From Neobacillus notoginsengisoli (GTDB taxonomy: Bacteria > Bacillota > Bacilli > Bacillales > Cytobacillaceae): a stretch of DNA of 64,000 nucleotides. Position 1 is the stretch's first letter. Each line of letters starts with the position of its first letter. A program made the position numbers and the translations under genes. The notes under the pieces are model-generated. The model had not been told where the DNA came from. It was given only the letters and a program-made list of their open reading frames with translations, and searched no databases. The stretch lies in contig NZ_QWEG01000002.1 in the NCBI RefSeq assembly GCF_003515685.1, forward strand, positions 361,425 to 425,424. Reading direction: 5' to 3'. Below are positions 63,879 to 64,000 of this stretch, piece after piece.

Positions 63879-64000
63879 TGCCCCCTGTCAAGTAGACAGT
63901 GGAAATAATAAAAACAAGCTAAGCGGCTTTAGTCCTGTATTCCATGGGGCTAAGGCCGTTTAATCGTTTTTGGTATCGATTATGATTATAAAAGTGTATG
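63879..64000 (-). mobile_element. End of an IS3-family (IS150-group) insertion sequence
   Basis: The plus strand from 63879 reads TGCCCCCTGTCAAGTAGACA, a typical IS150-group terminal inverted repeat, followed by the 3' end of a transposase gene on the minus strand. The other end is outside the window. Confidence 0.8.
63919..64000 (-). CDS. IS3-family transposase OrfB, C-terminal end
   Basis: 26 codons and a TAG stop (63919-63921) read HFYNHNRYQKRLNGLSPMEY then RTKAA, the C-terminal signature of the DDE integrase-type OrfB of IS150-like elements (H-RYQ-LNGL-P-EYR). The 5' part is beyond the window edge, so completeness cannot be judged. Confidence 0.88.
   Translation of the reverse strand, partial: IHFYNHNRYQKRLNGLSPMEYRTKAA

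Overview
The window reads as chromosome of a low-to-mid GC Gram-positive rod of the family Bacillaceae. The supporting signs are strong GGAGG-type ribosome binding sites, frequent GTG and TTG starts, CcpA-type cre boxes, an intracellular subtilisin (IspA), YesM/YesN two-component genes, a fruRKA operon and lipoprotein SodC. The genus cannot be fixed from sequence alone. No rRNA, tRNA or phage module was seen. The only insertion sequence is the end of an IS3-family element at the right edge.

Layout. 1-3.6 kb: nitrilase-family hydrolase (partial), DUF1177 protein and PucR regulator. 3.9-4.2 kb: a HesB-like gene with an in-frame TGA followed by a SECIS-like hairpin, a candidate selenoprotein. 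4.5-5.9 kb: EamA transporter and YjbQ. 6.0-13.1 kb: a five-gene minus-strand catabolic cassette (small membrane protein, DUF3100, M20 amidohydrolase, 3-hydroxyisobutyrate-type dehydrogenase, aldehyde dehydrogenase), bracketed by two arrays of an exactly 52-bp palindromic repeat (17 and 12 units). 13.2-24 kb: two SEC-C/HTH paralogues, a PAS histidine kinase, fruR-fruK-fruA, and a translationally coupled IspA protease and endonuclease I pair. 24-27 kb: GntR regulator, NCS1 permease and DeoD nucleosidase operon. 27.6 kb: solitary PD-(D/E)XK protein.

28.7-37.9 kb: an unusual minus-strand operon joins a tryptophanase-type beta-eliminating lyase, a ribulose-phosphate-epimerase-like protein, an iron alcohol dehydrogenase, GlpX, a transaldolase-like aldolase, a PepV-like peptidase and a PTS IICB, next to a YheO-type regulator. 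Two of these genes (dehydrogenase and PTS) carry clear frameshifts, so the pathway is either decaying or affected by sequence errors.

38-48 kb: a 5'-truncated AAA ATPase, SodC, DinB, the first M14 carboxypeptidase, a lactonase, an unrecognised membrane protein, ManA and a ROK sugar kinase. 48-61 kb: a mannoside-use locus. A 1706-aa secreted GH92 alpha-mannosidase has a cre box upstream and faces a YesMN-type two-component system and a CUT1 sugar ABC transporter; ManA and the ROK kinase nearby would pass mannose into glycolysis. 60-64 kb: aldo/keto reductase, a second M14 carboxypeptidase, an iron-type substrate-binding lipoprotein and the end of an IS150-group element.

The intergenic space is full of small repeats: a ~55-bp palindrome (eight full copies), an ~70-bp AT-rich/terminator-like block (seven copies) that usually sits in fixed order and orientation beside the palindrome or a variant of it, and a 128-245 bp MITE-like element (three copies). 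Gene remnants (RbsB-like, a pseudogene at 23.3 kb, and a tail fragment of the 44-kb membrane protein) suggest ongoing rearrangement.
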